In this document: positions 11,426 through 24,500 of the stretch, one piece after another
Layout: every line of letters begins with the position of its first letter
Position numbering within the stretch: position 1 is the first letter of the stretch
Assembly (NCBI RefSeq): GCF_001522545.3
Contig: NC_031768.1
Span: forward strand, 80,571,769 to 80,635,768
From: Parus major
Taxonomy: Eukaryota > Chordata > Aves > Passeriformes > Paridae
Direction of reading: 5' to 3'
Length of the DNA: 64,000 nt
Translations under genes and position numbers: made by a program
Notes under the pieces: generated by a model
Databases searched by the model: none
Told to the model about the DNA's origin: nothing
The model's input: only the letters and a program-made list of their open reading frames with translations

Positions 11426-11800
11426 GCCCCAGCGGGCCCCGCCGCGCCGCCTCGTCCTGGGGCCGCCGCCCAAGCGCGTCCCGTGCGGCGTCAACCCCCC
11501 ATTTTCGATCTTTTACTGCTGCCTTCATTTATTTCCCCAGGAAAAACATAAGGGGCTTTCCCCATCCTTGTTTTTTATTCGCGGTGCTCCGGCACTACGG
11601 GCAGCTCGGGAGCTGCCGTCTCGATGAGAGATTCTGGGGAGCGGCCCGTGGCACCTCCACAGCCCCGAGGGCAACAGGCTCTTTGTCCCCAGTGCCTGGG
11701 TCCCCAGATCCCTTTCCAGAGGGTCCCTGAGAGTAGGGTGAACCCCCGGGGTCCTTCCTGCCTCCGCAGGACATCAGCTCCAGGATCTCTGCAGTCACTC

Positions 11801-12920
11801 ACCCATGTTGCCTCATCAAGCGGACATTTAAATTTAATTGTCCGACACATTGTTTGCATGAGTTTTAATTACTCATCCTTCTTGAATCCTCATAATGATA
11901 TCTGGCAAGAAAAGAGGAAAACAGAGCCAAGAAGGCAAAAATCCTGCAATGTTTGAACTCCACAAGAAAAAGTCACCAAAAAAAAAAAAAAAAAATTCAA
12001 AATTCTCAGCTGAGCCTATTTTTCCAGAAAGGAAATGCAAATTTCATAGTAGTCGATTTATTCACAGTCTTCTACTGACCTTTTCAACCCACTGCTGCCC
12101 TTAAAGAGGATGAGGAGAGCCTGGAGCAAAGCAAAACCTTTGCGTCACCCGTGGACAATCTGTGACAAGCCAAAATATGACAGGATCTTACATCCTCAGA
12201 CATGATTTTTCTAATTTGCATTTCCTTGGCCATAGCACCATCTCCATATGGGTCTATAGAAAGAGTTTACCAAATGAATGAAAAAGCAATGAGTAAATTT
12301 AAAAAATAAAAGTAACTACTCAGACAGCTAGAGAATACAACTGGCACCAGTGCAGCCGCTCTTGGGCCATGAGAGAATGACCATGCAACAGTGACGGAGA
12401 TCTTTGGAGTATCAGCAGGCAGCAAAGTCAGGCTCCATCTGTAATGCCATACTAACCTTTCCTGATCTGACTCTGTGTCTAACCACATCCCAACAAGATG
12501 TGCAGTCCCACAGTTCAGAAGCTTTGCCCTGTACGCATCTACTGATTTGCATGGGTGGAAGGGCTGGCCCACGCCCGTGGGTGAAAATGTGAGGTTTGGT
12601 TAGAGTGGGTCTCAGGGCTGCAGCAGCAGTCCAGGTGGGTTCTTGCTTCCCATGGATGTGCAGTCTCTTGTGTCACAGTTTCCTTATGTGCTCCAGGGCC
12701 TTCCAGACACAAATTCAAATAGATACAATCCTAGATGATGTGATGGTGATAGGAGTTTTTATGGCAGACAGGGCAACAAAGATACAGAGATGCTAAGATG
12801 TATATAGTGGGACTCAACTCACTTAACTGTAGGGGTTTGGGATGCCCTGGGCTATCCACCATGCAATACAGGACTGCAAACCTTCTATGCCTGAAGCAGC
12901 AGCAGTGGAAATTGCCCTTG
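11801..12920. other. Gene-free stretch right of the PRSS23 island
   Basis: CpG content falls quickly. It contains an 18-base poly(A) run at 11978-11995 and otherwise nothing recognised. Confidence 0.6.
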
Positions 12921-13000
12921 CCTGTGGCAGGGTGTTTGGAGCTAGAAGATATCTGAGTTCACTTCCAATCCAAACCATCCTATGATGATGTGATTCCATG
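12921..13000 (+). mobile_element. CR1 LINE 3'-terminal fragment
   Basis: The order GGTGTTTGGAGCTAGAAGAT, CTTCCAATCCAAACCATCC, TATGATGATGTGATTCCATG matches the last about 80 bases of CR1, but it is diverged. Confidence 0.75.
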
Positions 13001-14454
13001 AAGTGTGTCTCTATGTACCGCACAGATGGATGAAAAAGAACCACAAGGCATGGTGTCTACAGGTCCCCTCCTGAAAATGAAACCTTAAATAAAGTGTTGG
13101 GCAAAACTTTGATGACAAAAGGAGTGGAGAAGAATGTTGAGTTTGAAATTTAGTTACAAGACATTTTGTTGTCATAAAAACTTCTGATTTCTGTTAGTCT
13201 TAGTGTATACATTAAACGAGAAGCTAAGAAAGGACAGTTTGTCTGTCCTGTCTTTAGAAATAATGAACTACTGTCCTGTTCTATTGAGAGTCTATAGACA
13301 AAATTTTATGTTTTAACTTTCTAATTCAAAAGAGGAAAAAATTACCAAATATAGATTTCTTTTTGCCCTATGTGTATAATTCTTAAGAAAGAAGAGCTCT
13401 GGTGAAATTGGGCTGCACAGTTTTGTTTTTTTTAAAAGAGAGTGAAGTCCAAGATCTGAATGTTACTGTGAGCCATTGTTGAGGCAAAGAGCAGTAAGTG
13501 ACAACATACGTAAGGATGAAGAGGTATTAGCTGTACTATATTGTCAAGTGATAACACACACGCTGCCTTTTCAGCACCCTGTGAGTAAGCTGAAAATGAA
13601 ACAGTCTACAGGTGGGAGCCCTAATGAATGGCACTGTCAGGAGATAATTTCTCATGGTTGAAGAAATCTTTTATTCTGCAGGGAAGTGAAGTAACCTGGC
13701 ATTATGGTCCTGTGCCAGATTCCGCTGTAGACAATGAAGTGATTTCAGAGGCCACTGAGTCTGGAAGGAAGAATGACAACCCACAGTTGGCTCAAATGAG
13801 TCTCCCCATTGCTCACTGCTGATGCAATGCAGAAAAAAAGTCCTTGGAGTTCCCCACTGCAATGGCAGCTCTCCAGCTGTCTCTCTCTACTTTCCCTGGG
13901 GCACAGACCCCTCTCACTGATGCCCTGTTTCCTGAAATGCTTTTTAGCTGTCGAAGAAAGTTAAAGGTGAAGACACTTTCTATCCCTTAAAAACAGCCTA
14001 TTTTGAAAGCAAGAATGATGCAGACGAGAACTTTGGAGGAGCAAGTACTTGTCTCATCCCTGCCCCTACTTCAGTTCCAGATTTCATGAAGGCTCTGGTG
14101 CCACAGTTCCCAAATCTGTGCATCAAGTGTGAGAGCATATCCTATCTCAATGAAGTGTGCTGCACCACCAGCTGATACCGCTAGGAAAGAAGGAACTCCT
14201 CGCCAGGTTCTTCAAAACTGTGGATGCAAGGGTGGTGGCTTCCCAGAAGCAAAATGCTTTTACTGTCAGCTCTGAAAGGAAGCATGTCAGGACTAAGAAT
14301 CTGAGTTGATTAGTTTATGGAATAGATTGTCAGGTGGGAAAACTGACAGCTAAATGTATACAGTATCCTTCCTGTGTTGGCAAAAATCTTGGCATCAGCA
14401 AGTGACACTGTGGAGCAGCATGGAGGAGGGCCCTAGCCTTGCAGGGGATTCCAC

Positions 14455-14511
14455 TTTATAAAGACAAAATAGACAATTATATAATTTATAAAGACAAAAT
14501 AAAGACAATTG
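14455..14511. repeat. Local tandem duplication, period about 30 bp
   Basis: TTTATAAAGACAAAATAGAC and TTTATAAAGACAAAATAAAG follow each other at a 30-base interval, each followed by ACAATT or CAATT. Confidence 0.85.
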
Positions 14512-17500
14512 AAAGCTAGTCATGACCATTCTAGGTTCCTTTTGCAGGTCTTAAGGGGCTACCTCAGAGGGCAAATAATCACATCCCAAACTGGGATGTA
14601 AGTTAGGCCAGAAAATCCTTCCTTAAAAGCACTCATTTTATTTTGCTGTCTATCATGAGAGGTTAATCTAGCTTTTTGGTGCCTTCAATTACATGAAGTG
14701 AAGCCCACTCAGTGTATCCATCTTCTTCCTGGATGGATAGGGATATTTGAGCATCTAGTTGTAACTCAGACAGGGGAAGGTTTTTACTGCACAGGTCCAC
14801 CTACAGATAGAACTGCAAATAAAAGGCTTTGCCTGAGAAAACTCAACCGTTACCGACAATTTCTAAATCTATTGGAAAAATAATATACTCCTATATGGAA
14901 AACACAAGAGGTAACATTGGACTGAAAATACAGTACATTTAGGAATGATTTTGTCGCTGTTTTCCCCTCCACCAGAATTTTCAATTTAAAGGTTTATGGG
15001 ATTATCCATATCTGTCAGATGTGGCATGGGATTCTCTAAATAGAGTGTATTACGTAGATAGTTTTGATCAAACTATGAGGTGCATTGAAGGAAGAAAAAC
15101 ATGATTAATATTTTGAATTCAGCTTGTTTCAAAATTCACAGCTATATATATTATATATATGCTCTTAACTATTGAGAATTTCTACTATTCATATTATTGA
15201 AAACATTTCTGATGAGTGATGTTTTAACTAACAGTACCTCTTTAATTTCATAATAGTGAAAACTTGTTGAAACAAAACAGGCATCTGGATTTGCTCCAGC
15301 AAGACTGAGATTCTTTTAGGACACTGCATCTTCACCATTTGAATAAACAGCATATCACTGCAGTGAAGTAATCCCAAAATGACACCTTAAAAATAAAACG
15401 TCCACTGCAACTGCACTCTCTGAGAACTTCAGGAATTTCCTGAAAAGGGGGATCTTCAGTGTTATGCAAAATTGGATTGAGTTCATCACTACTGTTTTTG
15501 TTTTCATGCCAGCCTGTGTCTATCTGCTGAGTTTAGATTCTGCCGGTGGTGTCACTGCTCCGTCTGGTGGTTTTGAATCCACTATGTGCTCATTTGAGAA
15601 TAGTGAGCTGCAACATTTTCTAAGTGCTGTATGTGACCACGAAGCTCCTGTGTATTTATGAGGTCGTTGACATTTTTTCAGCTCCTTTTAGAGATAATAC
15701 TCACCTTGTGCCCTGCCCAGCTTGTTTTAAGGTAATCCCATATTCGATATACATGGCAAAACAGAAGGTTCTCCCCCCAGTAAGAGCCCACCCTGCAGAG
15801 CAGGGAAAGGCCTTTCCTATCCCACTGTACAACCAGAACTGGTGGCATTTCCAGTGAGATACTTGAGCTCATACTAATTTTGATGCCTGGTCATCTTGCA
15901 GCAGCATGAAGGCACCTCAAAGTTAGCAGTGTGACTCTGAAGGACCGCATCATATTTCAGACAATGTTTTAGCTATGGTCTAAACAAGGTGATGCTCTTG
16001 TGAAGATCACCCTGCAACGGATGTAGGCCCTGTGGGGACAACAAAATCAGGTCTATCTCCCCATCTTAGGGAGGCAAAGGAAAGGGAAAACTAACCAGGG
16101 ATTGTGACTATATGTTTATTTTTTTTTGGAGTGGTTCTGTCTCAATTTCTTGGTCAAATGAGCTTTTGCTGGTAGAATTTCTGAGTCAACATAATGTCCC
16201 ATGGATCAGTGCTTCTAAGGGAAATGAATATGAGGGCCCAAGGCATGCAGGAGGGCTGTTTAGTCATCAAAGCCAGCACATGGGGCCATCTTTAAGGGAC
16301 TTCTGTTCTGAAACACGAAGAGGAATCATAGAACCAGGAGAGGTCAGTTATGATTAGCTTGGGAACAAGTAAGCAAAATCAGTTTTGTCTAGTTTTAGCC
16401 ATCTAAAAATTATGTCAATAGCCTAGGGAAGGCCATCTTGAAGCAGAGGAGAGGAGGCAATCCATCCTACCCATGTTAGATGCTGATGTTATTGTGGAAT
16501 TATTGTCTGGAATTATTTTCTCTTGAGTATCAATAGAGGCAGCCTAGACAGGTTGTGTGGAGTGGACATGCTCCTCACCAGAGAATTGCTCTTGAGTGGC
16601 TCTTGTTCACATCTTGTCAAGATGAACTTAGGGTGTTTTCCAAATCTGGAGTATCCAACTATAAAGAGAATGATGATTTTTCCCCAAAGAGGCAACCTGT
16701 TTCACTAACCTATGATCCTTTTCTTTCCCGTGTGACAGATGACATCTTTCATTTGCAAGGTACTAACTGCAATTTTATGTTTCTCAGCTGTGATGTGCAG
16801 CTGCAGGACTGTATTTAGGTCTGGCTAACTACACATGAGACATAGGTTGGAGGTAAATAAGAAGAAAAAAAGTGCATTAAAAGTGAATAAAGAAAGCTTA
16901 CATAGTTTATGATAGGATGAATCTAACAGTCTGCACTTACAGTGCAGAGTATATAGGACCCTAAGGCAGAATTATTTCACATGGCACTAAGGAGTATAAT
17001 GAAAGGAGTTTAATGCAATGAGATTATAAAAGACATATTTGGGCTAAACCTCACCAGAAAAATCGCTGACTGTGCAAAGTGGTCGTGAAATAGTATCCCA
17101 GGGGATTTCTGCTACCTGCCCCCTGGATATATAAACTGTGTGAGGCAAAACACTAGGAAGGGAAAACTATGCTGAACCTCATGTAGCAGTTTAGGCAATC
17201 CAATAGATCTTTCTCAGCACTAATTACTACAATCTACAGATCAAAGCCTAGAAAATAGGCAAACCATTTGATGATATGTCATGTAGAGACAAATCCCATG
17301 AGAAATATTTATAGCAAGTCTTATAACTTACTTGTGACACAGTTTGGCTTTGAGTGCATTTCAAAGCTCAAAGATGAATATGTAAAAGAACCGTGTGCTG
17401 CTCCATACAATGAACCAGGTACTTACTGGTGGTCTGTTAATATTTCCTTTCTCCAAAGCGTTTCGTCTCCAAAATTCAAATATATGCACCCAGTCTATAC

Positions 17501-18370
17501 TCCTTCATTTAACCTGAGTTCCCTTTGCAACCAAAGAGAGAGAGATTTAAGTGGAAGCATTTAGTTTTTAATTACATGCATACACCATCACACAAGACAA
17601 ATCAGATAAAAATACAGACACTATGAACTCGAGACTTGGACCAGGTTTGCACCAGGAGCTGAGTCATGCATCGAACCTGTAAATATAATTTAGAATTTCA
17701 CACTACTTTCTAGTTCTCATTGAAAATACAAACTAAGACAAGCAGAGTATAGGTATCTACCTATGTCTATCAATAGCCTAAGATTGTAAGTCTGAGAGGC
17801 ATTCTGAACAACTCCATGGCGACATTGCATGGCCACCTTGGCAGGAGACTTCCTGGGACAGAAAAGGAGTGAGCAGCACACACCCAACAAAGACATCCAC
17901 ACAGATACAGCTGCAACGGTGGTTTAGCTACTATCAGAAGTAAAGGTCCTTAAACTGCCCTCACCCTAGTTTATTAGTAGGAAGATCCCATATAACTTCT
18001 GATTGGAGTAGTAGAACCTGGGTAATGAGGAAAGACTGTCCAGCAGTACCATAGGTGATGCAAAACACTTCAGTGTTTCACTTAATAGTTAAATTGCCCA
18101 CACAAAGAGGTTTTCATAGCTGGGATAAAGCACTGAGATCCAGCCTGACTTTTTGTATTACCCATGGAGTTCTCTGCCCCTGGCTGCTAGTCTTGTTTGA
18201 GCTAGAAAGATATTTTAAAGAACAGTCAGTCTTGAGCTAAAAATTATCACAGTGTAGGTGTACATTACAGCCTTTAGTTCATCATTGTCTAGTTATTTCT
18301 ATTTATACTTCAGCTGTTTAGCAAGAAATCTTAAGGTCAAAGGCCCTAAAAGTCCTAGTGTACTGCATCA

Positions 18371-18371
<1 letters not shown>

Positions 18372-18412
<41 letters not shown>
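18372..18412. repeat. (TA)n microsatellite, about 20 units
   Basis: An uninterrupted alternating TA run of about 41 bases. It is likely to be polymorphic and prone to cruciform or unpaired structure. Confidence 0.98.
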
Positions 18413-18414
<2 letters not shown>

Positions 18415-19714
18415 GTATGTATGTACTGTTATTCTAAAACCTGCACTTACATCAAAGGCTGAATTATACCTTGGCAAAATCTATTTCCATAAATCTTAAT
18501 TATACATTATTATATATATTATATATTATATTAATTATATTACTTTGATTATCTGTGAAATATATTGTCAATCTGATTATGTGATCTGAGATTGAAATCA
18601 AGTAAAAAAAGTCCACCGTTATCTGGGTCATTCCATATATCTTACTGAAATACTCATATCACCCTCACTTTCTGCCAAATTTTTACAGTTTTCCTTCTGT
18701 TTTAGGATTAGTTGATAATTGACAGTAATGGTCAAGACGTCTTGAAAAGTTTCTGGGAAGTCCTGATTTTAAAATTTCTAATTTTAGAAACAGCTGTGAA
18801 CAACAATATTTAATTCTTGGAACTATGCCTTTGTTACCTGGCAAGGCTAACATATATTTTCTGTGTTGATTTTAAGTCTAGGTAACTGCTGTAGGTAATT
18901 TCAGATAGTCCCACTGTCACTGTGGGAAATCCAGAATAGCTCATTCAGCCTAAGTCAGTTTCTCTATACAGTGCAGAGAGATGTTTTAAGTAGATACTTA
19001 TCCTGTGGTTCAAAAACATTTGATATCAATGGTTTCCCTTACCAGTGACAGAAAGAGCTGATGCCCTTTTTTGATGTACAGTTTCTGCTATTTTGAGATC
19101 ACTACTTGCCTCTTTTACTTATAGCAAGTGATTTAAACTGTCTGGTCACAGAAATACTGCCACTAAATTTGGTAATATCTGTTGGGTCAAATTGATGTTT
19201 ATTAGTGACCAGGCAAATTCTTTTCACTTATTTTCCAGACTGAGTATTAGCTTAAGTAAATTCGATATTTTCTTCCTTGCAAGTCTCTTGGTTGGTTTGC
19301 TGTTTCCTTTCATGGTGTTTTAAATTTGTGCTAATGAGTGCTTTTGTTCTGCTTTCTCTCTGCTCTTTTTCTACCAGCTTAATGCTTCAGCCTGATCCCA
19401 GAGAAGTCTATATGCCTCTCTCTTGATTTGGAACCCATATGATGAAGCTGAGCCTTTTAAGTCAAATAAACACCCTCTCTTGCAGAATACGCAGCAAGGA
19501 CCATCATCTGCCTTTGAACAGGTTGTGACTTCTTGTACAGGAACATGTACAGCCTCACAGGTTAAGACTTCCACAGTGATCTTTCCTATACTCTCTAGTT
19601 TTTTTCTAAGCATTTTGTGTGTAGATGGCTGAAGAAAACAATTAATACCAAGTCCAGTGATTATGTGCAAGAGTGGCTTGATTCTGCTCTCAAAGACAAG
19701 TGAAAAGCAATATT

Positions 19715-20335
19715 AGAATCACAAAACAGTTTGAGCTGGAAGGGATCTTAAAGATCATCTAGTTCCAAACCCCCTGTCAAGAGCAGGGACACCTTCTGCT
19801 AAACCAGGTTGCTACATCCAACCTGGCCTTGAACATTTCCAGGGATGGGGCATCCACAGTTTCCCTGGACAACCTGTGCCAGTGACTTGCGCCCTCACAG
19901 TAAAGAATCTCTTCATTTTATCTAATCTAAACCTTCTCTCTTTCATTTTAACTCTATTCCCTCTTCTCCTGTCACTACATGCCCTTGTAAAAAGGCCCTC
20001 CTCAGCTTTCTTGCAGGCCCCTTGCAGGCACTAGAAGGTCACAATAAGGTCACCCCAAGCCTTCTCTTCTCTAGGCTAAACAACCCCATCTCTCAGCCTT
20101 TACTCATATGAGAAGTGTTCCTTCCCTCTAATAATTTCTGTGGCTCTCCAACAGGTCCATGTCTTTCTTGTTCTCGGGAGCCCAGGGCTGGATGCAGCAC
20201 TGCAGGTGGGGTCCCATGGGGGCAAAGCAGAAGGGTGGATTCACCTCTCTTGACGTGCTGGCCACGCTGCTTCTGGTGCATCCTAGGATACATCTGGCTT
20301 TCCAGGCAGCAGGTGCACATTGCCAGCTCATCTGC
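19715..20335 (-). mobile_element. CR1 LINE 3' fragment, about 620 bp
   Basis: The plus strand shows the reverse complement of CR1 from its 3' terminus (AGAATCACAAAACAGTTTGA) through CTTCCAGGGATGGGGCATCC-like sequence, TCTCTTCTCTAGGCTAAACA and GCTGGCCACGCTGCTTCTGG. It is the longest continuous CR1 copy in the window. Open frames across it are incidental. Confidence 0.96.
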
Positions 20336-20487
20336 AGCCTGCCAGGAAGACAAGCAACCTGTTTTTTTCTCACTTTCTTTCAACATCTAATAAAAAAATA
20401 TTTTCCTTTAAATTTTTGAATGTTTTTTACCGTATTTTATTTTTTTATTTATTTACCATGTCAAAGCTGGCTTGACAGATCTGTGGC

Positions 20488-20535
20488 ATTCAGAATGTTA
20501 ATGTTAATTAATTAACATTAATTCAGAATGTTAAT
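20488..20535. repeat. 24-bp perfect palindrome flanked by 15-bp direct repeats
   Basis: The palindrome spans 20498-20521 (left half TTAATGTTAATT). ATTCAGAATGTTAAT occurs at 20488-20502 and again at 20521-20535. Confidence 0.9.
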
Positions 20536-21149
20536 TTCCTTGAGGATTTACTCAAGTTCCTTACTTGCATTGAAGAGAAGGGTTGGATAAAATTAATTAG
20601 GGTAAAATGTAGGAGTTTGTGATGTGCAGGAGATTGACTTAGATAACGGTGTGTATCTTTTACTGCATCAGTCTGAAACTATAAAAGTCATGGATTATAA
20701 TAAGCATAAAGTCCTGACAGAAAAGGTACTACCTGCATGCATAACTCAGTTGGAGACACATCATTAACATATTTGAAAATAAATACTTCACAGGTACTTG
20801 TTTAAATATTTCCTGCATTGCCAGCATGAAAGAATAAGGATACAATTCTCCATTGTACTGCAGCAGGCATGATTATAAATGGAAAGACAGTTTTAAAATA
20901 ATGAGTTCTCTATTATGTTTCATTAAAAGCCAGCTGTTTGCTACCAGCAATGAACACAGAAGGGTCTGTGACAGCAACACTCCAAGTTATACTTTGTCTA
21001 AGTGTACATTGCTTATAATGTTGGTAGTATATGCTGGTAGTGCTGACCTGTTTCGTTATATGACTTTCAAACAAACTCTCTTTTACCCTTGCTGTAAAGC
21101 TAAGTACATTTCTTTTTCAAAGTTCCTAGTAAATAATCTCCAAATCTCC

Positions 21150-21560
21150 ATTTACAAAAATAGAATGGGGCAGAAATTCCTAATCGAGGCTTTGGGTCCG
21201 GACAAACGGTCACAAATGTTTAAATATTTGATTGGAGAAAAGCCAAATTTCGAATGTCATGGAGAGCGGCCAGTGCCAAGCATCCAATTCTCCTACATGG
21301 CCTGAATGTTGGAGCTGGAGCTAATTGTTTACCCAGTCTGTCTGCCCGGGCAAACAAGCTCCTGGAGGCTCATTGCTGCGAGTCTGCTGGGATCCCCATT
21401 CCTCAGCCTTTATGTACTTATTAGGCTTACAATGAAGGCCGGCACCGAGGCAGGCGGGCGCTGACAAAGACGGGAAATGCCAGGCCTGGCCAGAATGAAA
21501 TCAGTGTGTGTTGAGCGCTCTTGTCCTCAATGTGAATACCAAGCTTCTGTTGCGAGGGCA
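21150..21560. promoter_or_regulatory. CpG-retaining block, candidate conserved enhancer
   Basis: About a dozen CpG dinucleotides occur within 400 bases in a region otherwise nearly CpG-free. The block also has an inverted pair of forkhead-like words, TTGTTTACCC at 21325-21334 and GGGCAAACAA at 21348-21357. Open frames here do not resemble known proteins. Conservation cannot be tested from one sequence. Confidence 0.35.
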
Positions 21561-24500
21561 GAGGAGTGGCAGAAGGAGGGTGAGATGGAGTTGAATCCCC
21601 CGCACTCCCCTCCTTGGGGAAAGCTGACAGCTGACTGAGCCCTGTCAACCTGATCCTGCAGGCAATATTCTCATTGAAATAAATGGGAGCTGTGTCTGAT
21701 TAGGAACACTATTGTATTATGTTGGTTCATATATTGTTTGTATTTCTCTGGAATCCACAAGTTTTAACTCTGTTTGGAACTGCACTATGCTATAAAAAAA
21801 AAAAAAAAAGACACTTTATTAACCTATTTGCAATCATGATAGGAAAAAATAGTCTATCTGTTTAATTTTGCACACTGTGTAACTGGCACAACCTAGAATA
21901 CAGTCAGCATCCCAGAACCTCCTTTCAGTCAGTAATAGTACTCTAATTTAATTGGGTTTCTCAGCTACATTCCTAACTTTAGGATTTAACTTGCTTTTGA
22001 TTTTCATATTTTTCTATATTCCATATTCCTCATAGTAGTTTCAGGAGGCTGTCAGATTCCGTAGTACAACCCCCTGTGTCATTCAGTGAAGGACAGAATT
22101 TTTAATTTGTCTCTAATGTGCTTGAGGAGATAACAATAAATTTTTGGAATTTATTTTCTTATTTCTTGGAAATTTTCTGTTGGAGGAACGGAAAGCAAAA
22201 GAAATGTGGAGCTGGAAGACAGCAGCTTTTGAGGTTAAACTGTTTCTCACTTGGAAATTTATCTGAGGAGCTTGTTTCCTCATGGTGGTCAAAAAATGTC
22301 ATAGTTTGACAGAGACCATGAAGTGTGGGAATTGAAGAGAGACTCTCAGTTTAGAAAACAAGCTCTGTGGTTTCCCTTGGAGATCAGTGGTGTTCTTGTG
22401 CATCACTACCCTGCTCCTTTAGCATTCAGCAGCACCTGTGCTGAGGCAAGGGGACCCCCAGGCCTTCCTCACTCAGTTTCTGGCCTTTCTGCTGAGATGA
22501 CTGATAAATATGTTAGAAAGTGGTGATGCTGGAAGATGAAGTTATATTACATGCCTGTGTCTCCAAATTGCCAGCTTTCAGTAGCTCTGGTTGCTGCTGC
22601 CTTGGACCTGATTTGAATGCCAGACAAAAGGGGAAAGCTCCATGTGCCATTGTCTGGCTCTATGAAAAAGCTCCTCTCGCTGTTTTCTAACCCACAGAAG
22701 AAGATTTTAAAGTGGGTTCATCTGTGGATGGAGATGAAATCACAGAGGAAGCAGGGCATTGAGGAGGCCCTTATGTTCCCCAGAAGCAGAGGACATCCTG
22801 GAGAGTTCCTGAACACAAATACACCACCTGGGAAATAAATAGGAGGAACTGGAGGACTGTGGAGCTGTGCCATCCCTGCAGTTACAGAGGTGTGGTGGGA
22901 TGTTTGCATGGCTAGAGTGCATAGATGTACTCAGGTGGAGCTAGAACATGCATCTTACTCTTCAGGAAGTACAGAGAAGATGGGAAGAAGGCTGTGCTCA
23001 ATGTCAAGGGGAGCTCTAATGTGCAGCATGACTAGATATCTCCAGAGGTCCTTTACAAGGCAAATTTCTCTACAATTCCCCATGATGCGTTTTCCTTGGA
23101 GGATTATTCCTTTGCATCACAGATCCTTCATCAGGAGCCCAGCCTACATTGTCCGTTTTTTCTTGTCACATTTTTCTCCCACTCTATTCTGCTGGAAAAC
23201 ATTTTTCCCTATTGGTCACTTGCCAAAATTAGTGATAAAACTGGAATTAGGAAGACACTGCCAAGAAGACAAGTTTCTGACATCCTCTGTTGAAAAATCA
23301 CTTGTGTCTGGGATTACTGACCAGGTTTTAGTTCTCAGTTTGTAATCTCACATTCAGTTGTTTCTTGCAAGCATTGGGTTCCTAGAGGAAAATAGGGCAA
23401 CCTAAGAAACTGCAATTGGCTAAATGCTAAGGGTAGAAGTAGGACGGATTTTCTGATCTAGAAGGAAACATTTTAGTACTTTGAAATATTAGAAGCCCAA
23501 AAGTCTGTTAGGGCACAGTCACAATAAGAATTTAAAGCTGTGGGTCTCATGAACGGATGGACTGGGATAGAAGGTACTAAGAAAGTACAGCTGAACTTAC
23601 ACCTGTACTGACACCTCCAAGTTGCTTTACCCTTAACTGGACTTTCCTTGAAATGCCTGATAACATTTTTTCTCCCCCAGTCCTTCATGTCTCCTCTGGC
23701 CTTCTGGCCTCAGCTCTGGAGCCATCAGAAGAGGGAGCTTTTGCCCCTCCTGCCCAGAATCCCAAAGTCATTCCCATGCCCAGCTGCAGGCAGTAGCATT
23801 TTCTGTTGTTACAGCAAATAGTTACCTGGAATAAAAATTCACGTTGAAAGCAGCTTTGCAAACCAGTATTTGAAGAAATAGTACAGTCAGAGCCGTAGCA
23901 TAAAGACATGCCTTGTGAAATTTTCAAAGCTTGTATCTAATGTTTTTCTTAAAGCCTTTCAGAAACTACTTGGACCAGTCACTTTGCCTATCCAATTATA
24001 TTAATTTACAGCAGATGAAAACTTACGTCCAAGGATAAAAGCAGGTAATTAGATTGTGGTTTCAATGCAGTGGATAGGAAGTACATAGTTTCATGCTTAA
24101 CTGCTCTGGATAGTTCCTACAGCCTCCTCATTATTTGGATGCCAAGCCTGCTAGACCCTGTCACAAATAGCCTTATGGAAGTTGGAAGACTGGGATGGAA
24201 GATAGTTGCCACCTTAATTCTATGTTTATATTTTCTGTTGATTTCCAAGGAAGACCTCCTTTGGTGCTGAGCTGGGAATGACTGCAGATTGGCAAAGCCT
24301 TTTTCACTTAGTGATTTCGCAGTGGTCAGAAGATAATTTTTCCATAAGAGATTTTTCCAAGAAGCTGAACACAGACAAGTTCAAATGCTCTGTGGAGTTA
24401 TGGAACAGGACACTGCTCCTGTCTGCCAGCAGAAGAAAAGGAATGGCAATAAGAAAATGGTAAAACAAGCTGTGTATAAGTAACTGTGCTGATACTTTGT

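Larger units (their letters stand above)
10560..11800 (-). promoter_or_regulatory. PRSS23: CpG island, probable PRSS23 promoter
   Basis: A dense GC- and CpG-rich block sits in otherwise AT-rich surroundings, about 4.5-5 kb upstream of the PRSS23 coding exon and on its 5' side. It holds a pyrimidine tract at 10971-11010, a short assembly gap, a 17-bp minisatellite, and minus-strand splice donors. No clear TATA box was found near the candidate exon, which is typical of CpG-island promoters. It might also drive a divergent plus-strand transcript, but nothing visible requires one. Confidence 0.7.
13001..19714. other. Gene-free intergenic stretch
   Basis: AT-rich sequence without supported exons. 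It includes a 30-bp tandem duplication (14455-14511), AT-rich palindromic patches near 15145, a long (TA)n at 18372 and an AT-rich patch near 18505-18540. Confidence 0.6.

Noticed and set aside
11093..11730. Several 94-165 codon open frames on both strands over the PRSS23 island
   Set aside because: All pass through the 17-bp minisatellite, which is open in every frame; there is no recognisable domain or splice structure.
20853..21305. 150-codon plus-strand open frame
   Set aside because: It has no similarity to any family I know, unlikely composition, and no splice or promoter context. Its right end overlaps the CpG-retaining block, which I interpret as possible regulatory DNA.
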